From assembly GCF_045617425.1 (NCBI RefSeq), contig NZ_JAZLIO010000015.1, positions 1 to 64,000 of the forward strand: a stretch of DNA of 64,000 nt. The letters run 5' to 3'. The notes below the pieces were generated by a model that saw only the letters and a list, made by a program, of their open reading frames with translations, was not told the origin of the DNA and did no database searches. This DNA is from Carnobacterium_B sp045617425 (lineage in GTDB: Bacteria > Bacillota > Bacilli > Lactobacillales > Carnobacteriaceae). Position numbers and translations under genes: made by a program. Numbering within the stretch: the stretch's first letter is position 1; every line of letters starts with the position of its first letter. Below, in pieces: positions 7,044 through 16,395 of this stretch.

Positions 7044-8564
7044 ATGATCGATCAAGCAGTAACCGATTTCATTCAAATCGGTTATCAAAATCAAGAAATT
7101 CATCCGTTAGATGTTCTTCTTAAACAAAATCAATTGCTCGCTTTGATTGGAAAACAAACTTTAGCTTTAGGCATAAAAGCTTCTAATCCATTACCAAATC
7201 GCTTGGAAACAATGGACTCTTTAGTCGATTATGCTGTTCAGGAAAAAGTAATTGGAAATAATGAATCTGAAAGAGATATTCTATCCGCAAAGATAATGAA
7301 CCTTATCACTCCCCTACCTTCTGAGATAAACCGAACATTTTGGGAGCTTTATCAAGAAAGTCCTATAGCTGCTACAACTTATTTTTATCATCTTAGTCGG
7401 GAAAATGATTACATTAAGACACGAGCAATTGAGAAGAATATCAAATTTATCAAATCTACACATTTTGGTAATTTGGAAATCACGATCAATTTATCAAAAC
7501 CAGAAAAAGACCCTAAGCAGATTGCTTTAGCTAAAACAGCTCCTGCTTTTTTTGGATATCCTACTTGTCTATTATGTATGGAAAACGAAGGATACGAGGG
7601 ACATCTGAACCATCCTGCCAGAAGTAACCATCGCATCATCCGTCTACCTTTAACTAATGAGAACTGGGGTCTGCAGTATTCTCCTTACGCTTATTATGAA
7701 GAACATTGTATTTTTTTATCTCAAGAGCATAAACCTATGAAGTTAGAAAAAGCTACTTTCACGAAACTGTTGAGTATAGTTGAACAGTTTCCGCATTACT
7801 TTGTTGGATCTAATGCTGATTTACCGATAGTAGGAGGTTCAATCCTGTCTCATGACCATTATCAAGGTGGCCGTCACACTTTTGCAATGGCCGAAGCACC
7901 GATAGACTTTCCCTTTACGTTAACAGGTTATCCTTCTATAGAAGCCGGTCTTGTCAAATGGCCAATGTCAGTCATCCGTCTAAGAAGTTCTGATCAAACT
8001 GAATTAGTTGAAGCAGCGACTCTTATTTTAGATCAATGGCGTTGCTATTCAGATGAATCAGCAGCTATTATTGCTGAAACAAATGGAGAACCTCACAACA
8101 CGATTACACCTATTGCTAGGTATAAAAAGGATCACTATGAATTAGACCTAGTATTGCGCAATAATCGTACCACCCTACAGTATCCTGATGGAATTTTCCA
8201 CCCTCATCAGGATGTTCAGCATATTAAAAAGGAAAATATCGGGCTAATCGAAGTAATGGGCTTAGCTATCTTACCACCAAGACTGAAAAAAGAACTGGCG
8301 GAAGTTGAACATTACTTATTAGATGAACCTCATCGACTAAATATTTCTCATCAAAAATGGGCGGATGAATTAAAAAGAACAAAAATAATCACAAAAGAAA
8401 CGGTTGAAAAAACCATTGAAGATGCCGTTGGATCAGTTTTTTTGAAAGTACTAGAAGACGCTGGTGTGTATAAACAGACTGCTGAAGGAAAAGCTGCTTT
8501 CAAACGATTTATAAATAGTTTTGCTCATTCAAAAGGAGGAGAAAAGATTGAAAATTTCAATTAA
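7044..8564 (+). CDS. galT: UDP-glucose--hexose-1-phosphate uridylyltransferase (Firmicutes type)
   Basis: A 506-residue protein of the long, Firmicutes-type GalT family that transfers UMP between UDP-glucose and galactose-1-phosphate. The active-site motif SHDHYQGG lies near residues 269-276, and HPARSNHRII is also family-typical. ATG 7038 (two codons upstream) is also in frame, but AAAGGA at 7030-7034 is better spaced to the ATG at 7044. The end of the gene overlaps galM. Confidence 0.96.
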   Translation: MIDQAVTDFIQIGYQNQEIHPLDVLLKQNQLLALIGKQTLALGIKASNPLPNRLETMDSLVDYAVQEKVIGNNESERDILSAKIMNLITPLPSEINRTFWELYQESPIAATTYFYHLSRENDYIKTRAIEKNIKFIKSTHFGNLEITINLSKPEKDPKQIALAKTAPAFFGYPTCLLCMENEGYEGHLNHPARSNHRIIRLPLTNENWGLQYSPYAYYEEHCIFLSQEHKPMKLEKATFTKLLSIVEQFPHYFVGSNADLPIVGGSILSHDHYQGGRHTFAMAEAPIDFPFTLTGYPSIEAGLVKWPMSVIRLRSSDQTELVEAATLILDQWRCYSDESAAIIAETNGEPHNTITPIARYKKDHYELDLVLRNNRTTLQYPDGIFHPHQDVQHIKKENIGLIEVMGLAILPPRLKKELAEVEHYLLDEPHRLNISHQKWADELKRTKIITKETVEKTIEDAVGSVFLKVLEDAGVYKQTAEGKAAFKRFINSFAHSKGGEKIENFN

Positions 8565-9597
8565 AGATTTTGGAGAACTTTCAGGACAGCTTATTCAAGA
8601 ATATACTTTGACGAATCATCAAGGTGTATCTTTATCCGCTATAACTTATGGCGCAGCTATCACTTCCATTCGAGTACCAGATAAGAATGGGTTGATTGAA
8701 AACATTGTACTAGGCTACGATACGTTAGATGAATATGTATTCTATCGCCCTTTCTACGGTGCAACAGTTGGAAGAGTTGCAGGAAGGATTGATAAAGGCA
8801 AGTTTTCATTGGAAGGAAAAAATTACCAACTCGAAACAAATGAAAAAGGCAATCATTTGCATGGTGGAAAAAATAGTTTGGACACCAAAATTTGGTCAGT
8901 AAAAACTAATTCTACTGAAAACGAAGCACAATTGATTTTCTCATACAAGAGTCTCAACAATGAAAATGGTTATCCTGGCAATTTAGCAATACAAGTGACG
9001 TATACATTGACGGAATCAAACGATTGGAAAGTCAATTATCATGCCACAACTGATGAAACAACCTTGTTTAATCCGACCAATCACGTTTACTTTAATTTGA
9101 CTGGCGACCCAACACACACAATCAAACAGCATCAATTAACCTTGACGAGTAATTTGTTCGCTGAACTTAGAGAAGACTCTATTCCGACCGGGAACCTGTT
9201 ACCTGTAAATGAAACACCGTTCGACTTCACAATAGCAGATACAGTAAGCAAAGGGTTTGAGAGTTCACATCCCCAAAATAAATTAGTAGCTGGGTATGAT
9301 CATCCATTTGTTCTTGAGCACCTGTCCCAAAAACCGGAAGCTGTTTTATACGACTCAATTAGTGGCAGACGGGTACAGATGTTTACGGATCAAGACGCTG
9401 TTGTTATTTATGCTACGGACTCATTAGATGGAAAACATACAAAAGAAGGAACATTACTTGAACACTATGCAGGGATTACTTTAGAAACTCAACAATTACC
9501 GGATGCAATCAATCAAAAAAAATTCGGAAATATCATTCTTAAACCAACTGATATTTTTCAAGCTGAAACAACTTACCGCTTTGATACAATGCTATAA
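8548..9597 (+). CDS. galM: Aldose 1-epimerase (mutarotase)
   Basis: A 349-residue protein that interconverts the beta and alpha anomers of galactose to feed GalK. Family motifs NHLHGGKNSLD, NPTNHVYFNL and ITLETQQLPDA supply the conserved His, His and Glu residues. The start is the TTG at 8548: AAAGGAGGA lies seven bases before it, inside the end of galT, giving a 17-base overlap. A further in-frame TTG at 8521 has no ribosome binding site. Confidence 0.96.
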   Translation: MKISIKDFGELSGQLIQEYTLTNHQGVSLSAITYGAAITSIRVPDKNGLIENIVLGYDTLDEYVFYRPFYGATVGRVAGRIDKGKFSLEGKNYQLETNEKGNHLHGGKNSLDTKIWSVKTNSTENEAQLIFSYKSLNNENGYPGNLAIQVTYTLTESNDWKVNYHATTDETTLFNPTNHVYFNLTGDPTHTIKQHQLTLTSNLFAELREDSIPTGNLLPVNETPFDFTIADTVSKGFESSHPQNKLVAGYDHPFVLEHLSQKPEAVLYDSISGRRVQMFTDQDAVVIYATDSLDGKHTKEGTLLEHYAGITLETQQLPDAINQKKFGNIILKPTDIFQAETTYRFDTML

Positions 9598-9636
9598 TGA
9601 TTAAATAAATAGACTTGAAAAGAAAGTGGTGAGAAC

Positions 9637-10638
9637 ATGGCAACAATTAAAGACATTGCCGAACAAGCAGGTGTCTCAAGCGCAACCGTATCTCGAGTAC
9701 TCAATTATGACGAGACATTATCAGTAGGTGATGAAACAAAAAAACGAGTGTTTGAAGTTGCTGAAGCTCTAGAATACACGAAATACCAAAAGAAAAAAGC
9801 AAGCAAACAAGGTAAATTAGCCATTGTTCAATGGTACACTGAAAAAGAAGAATTAGATGACCTCTATTACTTATCTATCCGCTTAGGTGTAGAAAAAAGA
9901 GCAGAAGAAATGAACTATGAAATCGTCCGTATTTTCCAAAATACAGATTTTGAAATGAATTCATCCATCGAAGGTATCATAGCGATTGGAAAATTTAGCG
10001 ATTCTCAAGTAACTAAACTTACTTCATGGACAGAAAATATCTGTTTTGTTGATTTCGATCAACTTCATCGTAAACTAGACTCGGTTGTTATCGATTTTGA
10101 ACAAGCAGTAAATTCTGTTTTGGATTACTTTTGTACAAACGGTTACCAAAATATTGGTTTGATTGCTGGACAAGAAAATTTTGGCGATAGATCTAAACCG
10201 ATCATTGATAAACGAACGACGATTTTTGAGAATTACATGAACCAAGCTGGAATATACAATGAAAACCATGTTTTTACAGGTTCTTTTAATGTCGCATCCG
10301 GCCAAGAACTGATGAAAAAGGCTATCGAGACATTAAAAGACGACTTACCAGATGCCTTTTTTATTTCAAATGACTCCATGGCTATCGGCTGTTTAAGAGC
10401 CTTACAAGAAGCAGGGATATCCGTCCCAGACCGCGTCAGTCTCATCGGCTTTAATGATATCAGCGTAGCTAAGTATATCTATCCTACACTTAGCACAGTA
10501 AAAGTGTATACAGAATTAATGGGCGAAACCGGTTTTGACCTATGGCTAGACAAATTAAATACTGAAAGAACAGTTGCAAAAAAAGTTACCTTATCAACAG
10601 ATCTAATTTTACGCGAAAGCACTAAATTAAATCTATAA
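9637..10638 (+). CDS. galR: LacI-family regulator of the galactose operon
   Basis: A 333-residue regulator. The N-terminal LacI-type helix-turn-helix reads ATIKDIAEQAGVSSATVSRVL, followed by a periplasmic-binding-protein-like effector domain (GLIAGQ, FISNDSMAIGCLRAL and SLIGFNDIS). It is the last gene of the gal cluster and probably represses galK transcription until galactose or a derivative binds. The repeats at 4775-4809 are a possible target. Confidence 0.93.
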   Translation: MATIKDIAEQAGVSSATVSRVLNYDETLSVGDETKKRVFEVAEALEYTKYQKKKASKQGKLAIVQWYTEKEELDDLYYLSIRLGVEKRAEEMNYEIVRIFQNTDFEMNSSIEGIIAIGKFSDSQVTKLTSWTENICFVDFDQLHRKLDSVVIDFEQAVNSVLDYFCTNGYQNIGLIAGQENFGDRSKPIIDKRTTIFENYMNQAGIYNENHVFTGSFNVASGQELMKKAIETLKDDLPDAFFISNDSMAIGCLRALQEAGISVPDRVSLIGFNDISVAKYIYPTLSTVKVYTELMGETGFDLWLDKLNTERTVAKKVTLSTDLILRESTKLNL

Positions 10639-10640
10639 CT

Positions 10641-10690
10641 AAAAAAGGGCATTCTTAGCGTTCAAAATTGAACTTTAAGAATGTCCTTTC
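10641..10690. terminator. Bidirectional terminator between galR and the CoA-transferase gene
   Basis: GGGCATTCTTA pairs with TAAGAATGTCC, flanked by an A run and T-rich sequence. It serves the two convergent operons. Confidence 0.85.
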
Positions 10691-10702
10691 TCCGTTATCC
10701 TC

Positions 10703-12043
10703 TTAGCCTTCCATCATGACCATTGTTTCTTCTTTTTCAGCAACTGCTTCTTCCACAATAAAGTGTTTTCCAATGGCTTTTTGGCGCAATTCTTTTCGGA
10801 AATTAGGATGTGCTACTTCAATCAAGGCTTCTGCACGTTCTTGTACAGTTTTTCCAATCAATTCGGCTTTTCCATACTCCGTTACAATCGTATCAATATC
10901 ATTTTTAGACGTTGATACAGCTGATCCTAAAGCTAGTTCAGGCACTATTGTCGAAATAGTATCGTTTTTAGCTGTTGAATACAAGCAGATAATCCCACAG
11001 CCATTTTTAGCTAATCTGACTCCTTTAGTAAAGTCAGCTTGTCCACCTGTAGATGAATAATAAGAACCTTTCACCGTTTCTGAATTGCATTGACCTAAAA
11101 AGTCCACTTCAACTGTCGAGTTGATGGCTTTTAAATTATCGATTTTAGCGATCTCGCGAATATCATTTGTCATATCACATGGCAACATCAATATATCTCT
11201 GTTGTTATCCATAAATTCGTATAATTGTTTTGACCCAATTGCGAAGGTAGAAACCGTTTTCGTTGGATAAGTCGTTTTATATTTATTGTTGACCACGCCT
11301 TTTGCATAGAGTTCCACAATTTTGTCTGGAAGCATCTCACTATGAACACCTAAATTGCGTTTATCCATCAAGTAATCCATTACAGCATTTGGCATTGAAC
11401 CAAAACCAATTTGAACCGTATCTCCATCTTTCACCGTTTCAGCAATAATTTTACCGATCGCCAAATCTTTTTCACTTAATTTAGGGCTAGGTAAAGTTGG
11501 CAATTCAAAATCATGTTCAACTAACGCTGCAACTTCACTGATGTGAATGCTATTTTTGGCACCAAATGTACGTGGCATGTGCTTGTTGACTTCAAGAATA
11601 ATGGTTTTTGCATCTTCGATCAATGAAGCAACATAAGAAGGACTTGTTCCTAAAGAGAAATTGCCGTCTTCGTCCATTGGCGATACTGTTGCCATAATCA
11701 CTGGACGATCGGTACGTCTTTTTAGCAATGCTGGGATATCAGAAAAGTGATTTGGCAGTAAATCGATATTGCCTTGAGTAAACCCTTTTCTGTCCATTCC
11801 TGATAAAAATATGGAAACTTGTTTTAGTTTAGCTGACGAGATGTCTACTGTCGGAAAGCTTGGTAGCATCCGGTATAAGCTGTTTCCGTTTAATGATTCG
11901 TTACTAGGTAACGCTTCCAATAATGCTGGGGGTTCACCTGGCATGATGGGGAAAATGATCCCATCGCCTGGTTCGACCAATTGTACCGCTTCTTGTGCTG
12001 TTGTTTTTTTATTTTCATACATTTTCTTGTATAGTTCTAACAT
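10703..12043 (-). CDS. Acetyl-CoA hydrolase/transferase family CoA-transferase
   Basis: A 446-residue protein of the family containing 4-hydroxybutyrate, butyryl-CoA:acetate and acetate CoA-transferases. Visible motifs are the CoA-site stretch VQIGFGSMPNAV (about 210-221), AINSTVEVDF with a candidate catalytic Glu312, and SSTGGQADF (about 330-338). It is the last gene of the thiolase-led operon, 35 bases after the enoyl-CoA hydratase gene, and presumably exchanges CoA between acyl-CoA and acetate at the end or start of the pathway. The precise acyl specificity is not visible. GGGGGA lies eight bases before the ATG. Confidence 0.88.
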   Translation of the reverse strand: MLELYKKMYENKKTTAQEAVQLVEPGDGIIFPIMPGEPPALLEALPSNESLNGNSLYRMLPSFPTVDISSAKLKQVSIFLSGMDRKGFTQGNIDLLPNHFSDIPALLKRRTDRPVIMATVSPMDEDGNFSLGTSPSYVASLIEDAKTIILEVNKHMPRTFGAKNSIHISEVAALVEHDFELPTLPSPKLSEKDLAIGKIIAETVKDGDTVQIGFGSMPNAVMDYLMDKRNLGVHSEMLPDKIVELYAKGVVNNKYKTTYPTKTVSTFAIGSKQLYEFMDNNRDILMLPCDMTNDIREIAKIDNLKAINSTVEVDFLGQCNSETVKGSYYSSTGGQADFTKGVRLAKNGCGIICLYSTAKNDTISTIVPELALGSAVSTSKNDIDTIVTEYGKAELIGKTVQERAEALIEVAHPNFRKELRQKAIGKHFIVEEAVAEKEETMVMMEG

Positions 12044-12078
12044 ATCTAAAATCCCCCAATCAGATAATTGATTATTTT

Positions 12079-12864
12079 TTATTTGTTTTCAAACTGTGCT
12101 TTACGCTTTTCAACAAAAGCACTCATGCCTTCTTTTTGATCGTCAGTAGCAAATAAAGCTCCAAAAACTTCGGATTCTAATGCAAGCCCTTGCTGTATAC
12201 TCATTTGCATGCCTTGATCGATTGCTTTTTTACTGCCCTCAACACCTAATGGCGAATTTTTGATTATTTTTTTAGCCATCTCTTTTGTTTCTTCTAGTAA
12301 GTCTTCAACAGCTACTACTTTATTCAATAAACCAATGCGATATGCTTCTTCAGCAACAACATTTGCCCCGGTATAAATCAATTCTTTTGCTTTACCTATT
12401 CCAACAAGACGTGGCAACCGTTGTGTTCCACCAAACCCTGGAATGATTCCCAATCCGACTTCAGGTTGCCCAAATTTTGCATTCTCAGCTCCGATACGAA
12501 TATCACAAGCTAAAGCAAGCTCACAACCTCCACCTAACGCAAATCCATTAACAGCAGCGATAGTCGGCTGACGCAATTGTTCTAGTTTTGAAAAAACTGC
12601 ATTTCCCAACGAAGAAAAAATTCTTCCTTCGACTGCATTTTTCATTTTCATTTCTTTGATATCAGCACCAGCTACAAAAGCTTTAATACCTGAACCCGTC
12701 ACAATCAGTACACGAGTAACAACATCTTTTTCCACTTCATCTAGTGCAACTGACAATTCTTCTAAGACTTCTTGACTTAATGCATTCAACATCTTAGGTC
12801 GATTGATGGTTAAAATAGCGATGCCTTCTGTTTTTTCTAAAGTAAGTGTGTTGTATTCTGTCAT
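12079..12864 (-). CDS. Enoyl-CoA hydratase (crotonase family)
   Basis: A 261-residue crotonase-fold enzyme that hydrates trans-2-enoyl-CoA to 3-hydroxyacyl-CoA. The oxyanion-hole motif AGADIKEM and the two catalytic-Glu regions GGGCELALACD and GQPEVGLGIIPGFGGTQRL are intact. It lies 15 bases after the 3-hydroxyacyl-CoA dehydrogenase gene in the same operon, with an AAGGAGAG site. Short-chain (crotonyl-CoA) use is likely from context but not provable. Confidence 0.93.
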   Translation of the reverse strand: MTEYNTLTLEKTEGIAILTINRPKMLNALSQEVLEELSVALDEVEKDVVTRVLIVTGSGIKAFVAGADIKEMKMKNAVEGRIFSSLGNAVFSKLEQLRQPTIAAVNGFALGGGCELALACDIRIGAENAKFGQPEVGLGIIPGFGGTQRLPRLVGIGKAKELIYTGANVVAEEAYRIGLLNKVVAVEDLLEETKEMAKKIIKNSPLGVEGSKKAIDQGMQMSIQQGLALESEVFGALFATDDQKEGMSAFVEKRKAQFENK

Positions 12865-12879
12865 TTCTCTATTCTCTCC

Positions 12880-13734
12880 TTATGAAGCGTAGTCATAGAA
12901 CCCTTTACCCGTTTTTCTACCCAGCCAGCCAGCTTCTACGTATTTTTTCAATAATGGACAAGGACGGTATTTTGAATCATTAAATCCTGTATACAATACT
13001 TCCATAATGGCTAAACAAACGTCTAATCCAATATAATCTGCTAAAGCAATTGGACCCATTGGGTGATTTGCACCTAGTTTCATTGCTTCATCCACTTCTT
13101 CAAGTGTTGCTAAACCTTCATACACCGTGAAAATGGCTTCATTGATCATTGGAATCAAAATACGGTTAACGGCAAACCCTGGTGAATCTTTGATATCGAT
13201 CGTAACTTTCTCTATTTTCTCGCTCAGTGCTTTAACTGTTGCTGTTGTTTCATCATTGGTTGCCAATCCTCGATTGATCTCTACTAATTTCATAACAGGA
13301 ACCGGATTAAAGAAATGCAATCCGATAACTTTTTCTGGACGATTAGTCGCTGCAGCAATTTCTGTAATCGAAAGAGAAGACGTATTACTGGCTAAAATCG
13401 TTTCTTTATCTGTGATTTCATCAAGTTCTTTAAAAATAGCTAATTTGATTTTTTTGTTTTCTGTTGCGGCTTCGACGACTAGTTGTGCTTTTTTTGCATC
13501 TTGAATATCCGTTGAAAGCGTAAAGTGAGCTAAAATGCTTTCTTTTTCGTCTTCTGTTTTACGGCCTTTTTCAACTTCACGAGTTAGTCCTTTTTGGATC
13601 TTAGCGAATCCACGTTGCACTAATTCTTCTTTTATATCATTCAAGATAACATCATATCCAGCTTGTGCCATAACTTGCGCAATACCACTGCCCATTTGTC
13701 CTGATCCGATCACCATAATTTTTTTAATTTCCAT
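12880..13734 (-). CDS. 3-hydroxybutyryl-CoA dehydrogenase
   Basis: A 284-residue NAD(P)-dependent dehydrogenase that interconverts 3-hydroxyacyl-CoA and 3-oxoacyl-CoA. The Rossmann motif GSGQMGSGIAQ is at residues 10-20, the catalytic HFFNPVPVMKLVE near 140, and the C-terminal LGRKTGKGFYDY is typical. The length matches stand-alone Hbd/MmgB proteins. It lies between the acyl-CoA dehydrogenase and hydratase genes in the operon. Confidence 0.95.
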   Translation of the reverse strand: MEIKKIMVIGSGQMGSGIAQVMAQAGYDVILNDIKEELVQRGFAKIQKGLTREVEKGRKTEDEKESILAHFTLSTDIQDAKKAQLVVEAATENKKIKLAIFKELDEITDKETILASNTSSLSITEIAAATNRPEKVIGLHFFNPVPVMKLVEINRGLATNDETTATVKALSEKIEKVTIDIKDSPGFAVNRILIPMINEAIFTVYEGLATLEEVDEAMKLGANHPMGPIALADYIGLDVCLAIMEVLYTGFNDSKYRPCPLLKKYVEAGWLGRKTGKGFYDYAS

Positions 13735-13777
13735 TATTTCACTCCTCTAAATAAGTAACTCTTACTTTTCCTTACGA

Positions 13778-14899
13778 TTAGTTGATCCAATTTTTTGCAA
13801 TCGTGTCTTTTTGTGTTTCTAAAGTGCCACCATAAATGGCTGTTAACTTAGCATCTCTGACGTAACGTTCGATATCATTGTTCCTCATGTATCCGTAACC
13901 GCCAGTTACTTGAATGGCCATTTCAGTCATTTCGATAGCAGTATTTGCAGCTTTCAACTTAACCATAGCGACCATTCTTGAATCAAGTTGACCGTTTTTC
14001 GCTACTTGATCCAACAGTGCAGCCGCAGCTTGTAATTCTGTATACATTTCAGCAAGTTTAAATTGTGTATTGCGTAAATCGATCAGTCGTTGCCCAAATT
14101 TACGATCTTGACTAACATAGTTTAACGCTCGTTCAAAAGATCCTTCAGCGATTCCTATCGCTTGGGCAGCAATAGACAGTCGCATATGATCGCTAATAGA
14201 TTGGCATTGTTCTTCTCCATTACAGCTGCCACCCAATAGATTTTCTTTTGAAACGCATATCTGATCAAACTTAAGTGAAGCCACCGGAAGAGCGCGTATA
14301 CCCATTTTTTCTTCTCTATTTCCTATAGTAAGACCTCGCATTCCAGCTGTTACAATAAAGATACCGTATCCGCTTGTACCATCTTTAGTCAGGGTCTTAC
14401 TTCCTATCAAATAAACGTTGGCTTTCCCAGCATTTGAAACTAATGCTTTAGCTCCACTCAATTCCCAATGATTTTCTTTTTCAACTGCAAGAGTTTCCAT
14501 GTTTTCAAGATCATTGTCCATCCCTAACTCATTTAGTCCAAATGCACCAAAATTTTCTCCACTCAACATAGCCGGCAGATACATCTGTTTTTGTCGTTCC
14601 GTGCCATATTGATAGATTGGCCAAAGGCTCATAGATGTTTGGGTCAACAAGATACTCGCTGTTGATGCACAATCTCTTGATACGATCCGAATGACTTCCA
14701 ATAAATCTTCAAATGATCCACCAAGTCCTCCATGCAACCGATCAAACGGCATCCGTAAAAAGCCCATATCACTTAGTTGATTTAGTTGTTCTTCAGGAAA
14801 TGCTTCTGTTTTGTCGTAGTCAGAAGCGATTGGTCGGATGACAGTTTTGGAAAAAACGGCAACTTGACTGATCAAATGGTTCATTGTTTCATTCGTCAT
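13778..14899 (-). CDS. Acyl-CoA dehydrogenase
   Basis: A 373-residue FAD-dependent acyl-CoA dehydrogenase that would introduce the trans-2 double bond. The C-terminal stretch VTGGYGYMRNNDIERYVRDA is typical. At the position of the medium-chain enzyme's catalytic Glu the sequence has IYGGTLE, i.e. Gly. Enzymes of the long-chain or isovaleryl type share this and take the base from an earlier helix; a Glu is present there, in EGSFERALNYV. Electrons normally go to an electron-transfer flavoprotein, which is not encoded in this window. Second gene of the thiolase-led operon. Confidence 0.92.
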   Translation of the reverse strand: MTNETMNHLISQVAVFSKTVIRPIASDYDKTEAFPEEQLNQLSDMGFLRMPFDRLHGGLGGSFEDLLEVIRIVSRDCASTASILLTQTSMSLWPIYQYGTERQKQMYLPAMLSGENFGAFGLNELGMDNDLENMETLAVEKENHWELSGAKALVSNAGKANVYLIGSKTLTKDGTSGYGIFIVTAGMRGLTIGNREEKMGIRALPVASLKFDQICVSKENLLGGSCNGEEQCQSISDHMRLSIAAQAIGIAEGSFERALNYVSQDRKFGQRLIDLRNTQFKLAEMYTELQAAAALLDQVAKNGQLDSRMVAMVKLKAANTAIEMTEMAIQVTGGYGYMRNNDIERYVRDAKLTAIYGGTLETQKDTIAKNWIN

Positions 14900-14950
14900 A
14901 CTTGGATACTCCTTTCTTACATTTTCTACCAGCGTACATTTTTTTAGTTC

Positions 14951-16129
14951 TTAACGTTCAACAATCAGTGACATTCCTTGTCCTCCGCCAATACATAAGG
15001 TTGCTAATCCACATTTTGAATCGCGTTTTTCCATTTCGTGAAGTAAAGTGACCAAGATACGAGCACCACTAGCTCCAACTGGGTGTCCTAAAGCAATCGC
15101 ACCACCATTGACGTTAACGATATCCGTGTTAAATTTTAAATCGGTAATGACGCTTAATGCTTGTGCCGAAAAAGCTTCATTTGCTTCGATCAAATCTAAA
15201 TCTTCTACTGTTAAACCAGCTTTTTTCAAAGCTTTTTGAGTCGCTGGGATTGGACCACATCCCATAATATTTGGATCTACACCTGCACTTGCATATGACT
15301 TGATAGTAGCTAGAGGTTTCATTCCTAACTCATCTGCTTTTTCACGGCTCATAACGATCAAGACAGCTGCTCCATCGTTCAATCCTGAGGCATTTCCTGC
15401 TGTTACTGAACCATCTTTTTTGAAAGCGGGTTTTAATTTCGCCATTGATTCACTTGTTGTACCAAAACGTGGGTGTTCATCTGTATCGACTATTTTAGGT
15501 TCTCCTCTACGTTGAGGAACTTCAATTGGAACGATTTCCTCTTTGAATCGGCCAGACATTACAGCCTTCTCAGCATTATTTTGACTGCGAACCGCTAATT
15601 CATCTTGTTGTTCACGAGTAAATTGATATTTTTCAACAATATTTTCTGCTGTTACGCCCATATGAATATCGGTAAAGGCATCCGTTAAACCATCCTTCAA
15701 CATTGTATCAATCATGTGACCATTACCCATTCGTTTACCCCAACGTGCATCAGACAATACATATGGTGCTTGACTCATACTTTCGGTTCCACCGGCAATA
15801 ACAATTTCGTTGTCTCCTGAAAGAATCGATTGTGCTGCTAAAGCAACCGTTTTCAACCCTGATCCACATACTTTATTGATAGCAAAAGATGGAACATGTT
15901 TAGGAATCCCAGCTTTTATAGCTACTTGTCTAGCAACATTTTGCCCTAAACCTGCACTTAAAACGTTTCCAAATATCATCTCATCAATTGTTGCTGGATC
16001 TAAACCAATACTTTCAATGGCTCTTTTTACAACAGCTGCTCCTAAATCAACGGCTGATACATCTTTAAAAGCTCCTCCGAACGACCCAACTGGTGTTCTT
16101 AGCGCTGATACGATTACTGCTTCTGTCAT
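14951..16129 (-). CDS. Acetyl-CoA acetyltransferase (thiolase)
   Basis: A 392-residue thiolase that condenses two acetyl-CoA or cleaves 3-oxoacyl-CoA. The nucleophile is Cys88 in NKVCGSGLK. The GHPVGASGARI histidine and the C-terminal LCIGGGQG cysteine complete the active site. It is the first gene of the five-gene operon. The start at 16129 is chosen because GGAGGG lies eight bases upstream, whereas an in-frame ATG five codons earlier overlaps that site. A cre-like sequence lies about 50 bases upstream. Confidence 0.96.
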   Translation of the reverse strand: MTEAVIVSALRTPVGSFGGAFKDVSAVDLGAAVVKRAIESIGLDPATIDEMIFGNVLSAGLGQNVARQVAIKAGIPKHVPSFAINKVCGSGLKTVALAAQSILSGDNEIVIAGGTESMSQAPYVLSDARWGKRMGNGHMIDTMLKDGLTDAFTDIHMGVTAENIVEKYQFTREQQDELAVRSQNNAEKAVMSGRFKEEIVPIEVPQRRGEPKIVDTDEHPRFGTTSESMAKLKPAFKKDGSVTAGNASGLNDGAAVLIVMSREKADELGMKPLATIKSYASAGVDPNIMGCGPIPATQKALKKAGLTVEDLDLIEANEAFSAQALSVITDLKFNTDIVNVNGGAIALGHPVGASGARILVTLLHEMEKRDSKCGLATLCIGGGQGMSLIVER

Positions 16130-16180
16130 GTAAATTCCCTCCAAATAATTTCCCTGTTTTTATCAAATTTTTAAATTCCT

Positions 16181-16194
16181 ATGAAGCGTTTACA
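16181..16194 (-). promoter_or_regulatory. cre-like site upstream of the thiolase operon
   Basis: On the minus strand TGTAAACGCTTCAT agrees with the CcpA consensus TGWAANCGNTNWCA at most positions, but its last three bases deviate. It is only suggestive. Confidence 0.35.
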
Positions 16195-16295
16195 TTGTTA
16201 TCATAAATGGATTGAACCTAAACGTCTAACAAGTTTATATTACAGATTCAATAAGTTTTATTAATACCTTTGTGAAAGTGTGTTCATACAAAAAC

Positions 16296-16344
16296 AAAAA
16301 TACGAAAGAACCGGATAAAAACATCGGGTCTTTCGTATTTTTGT
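16296..16344. terminator. Terminator after the LysR gene
   Basis: AAAAATACGAAAGA pairs with TCTTTCGTATTTTT around an imperfect inner loop. On the minus strand it ends in T-rich sequence and would separate the LysR gene from the thiolase operon. Confidence 0.85.
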
Positions 16345-16395
16345 AAAGGAATTTTTTGCACAATTTTAAACCAATTTCCAGGATTGTTCCATTGC

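Noticed and set aside
13778..14899. Acyl-CoA dehydrogenase thought inactive because Gly replaces the YEGT Glu
   Set aside because: Long-chain and isovaleryl-type enzymes also have Gly there and use a Glu in an earlier helix, which is present.
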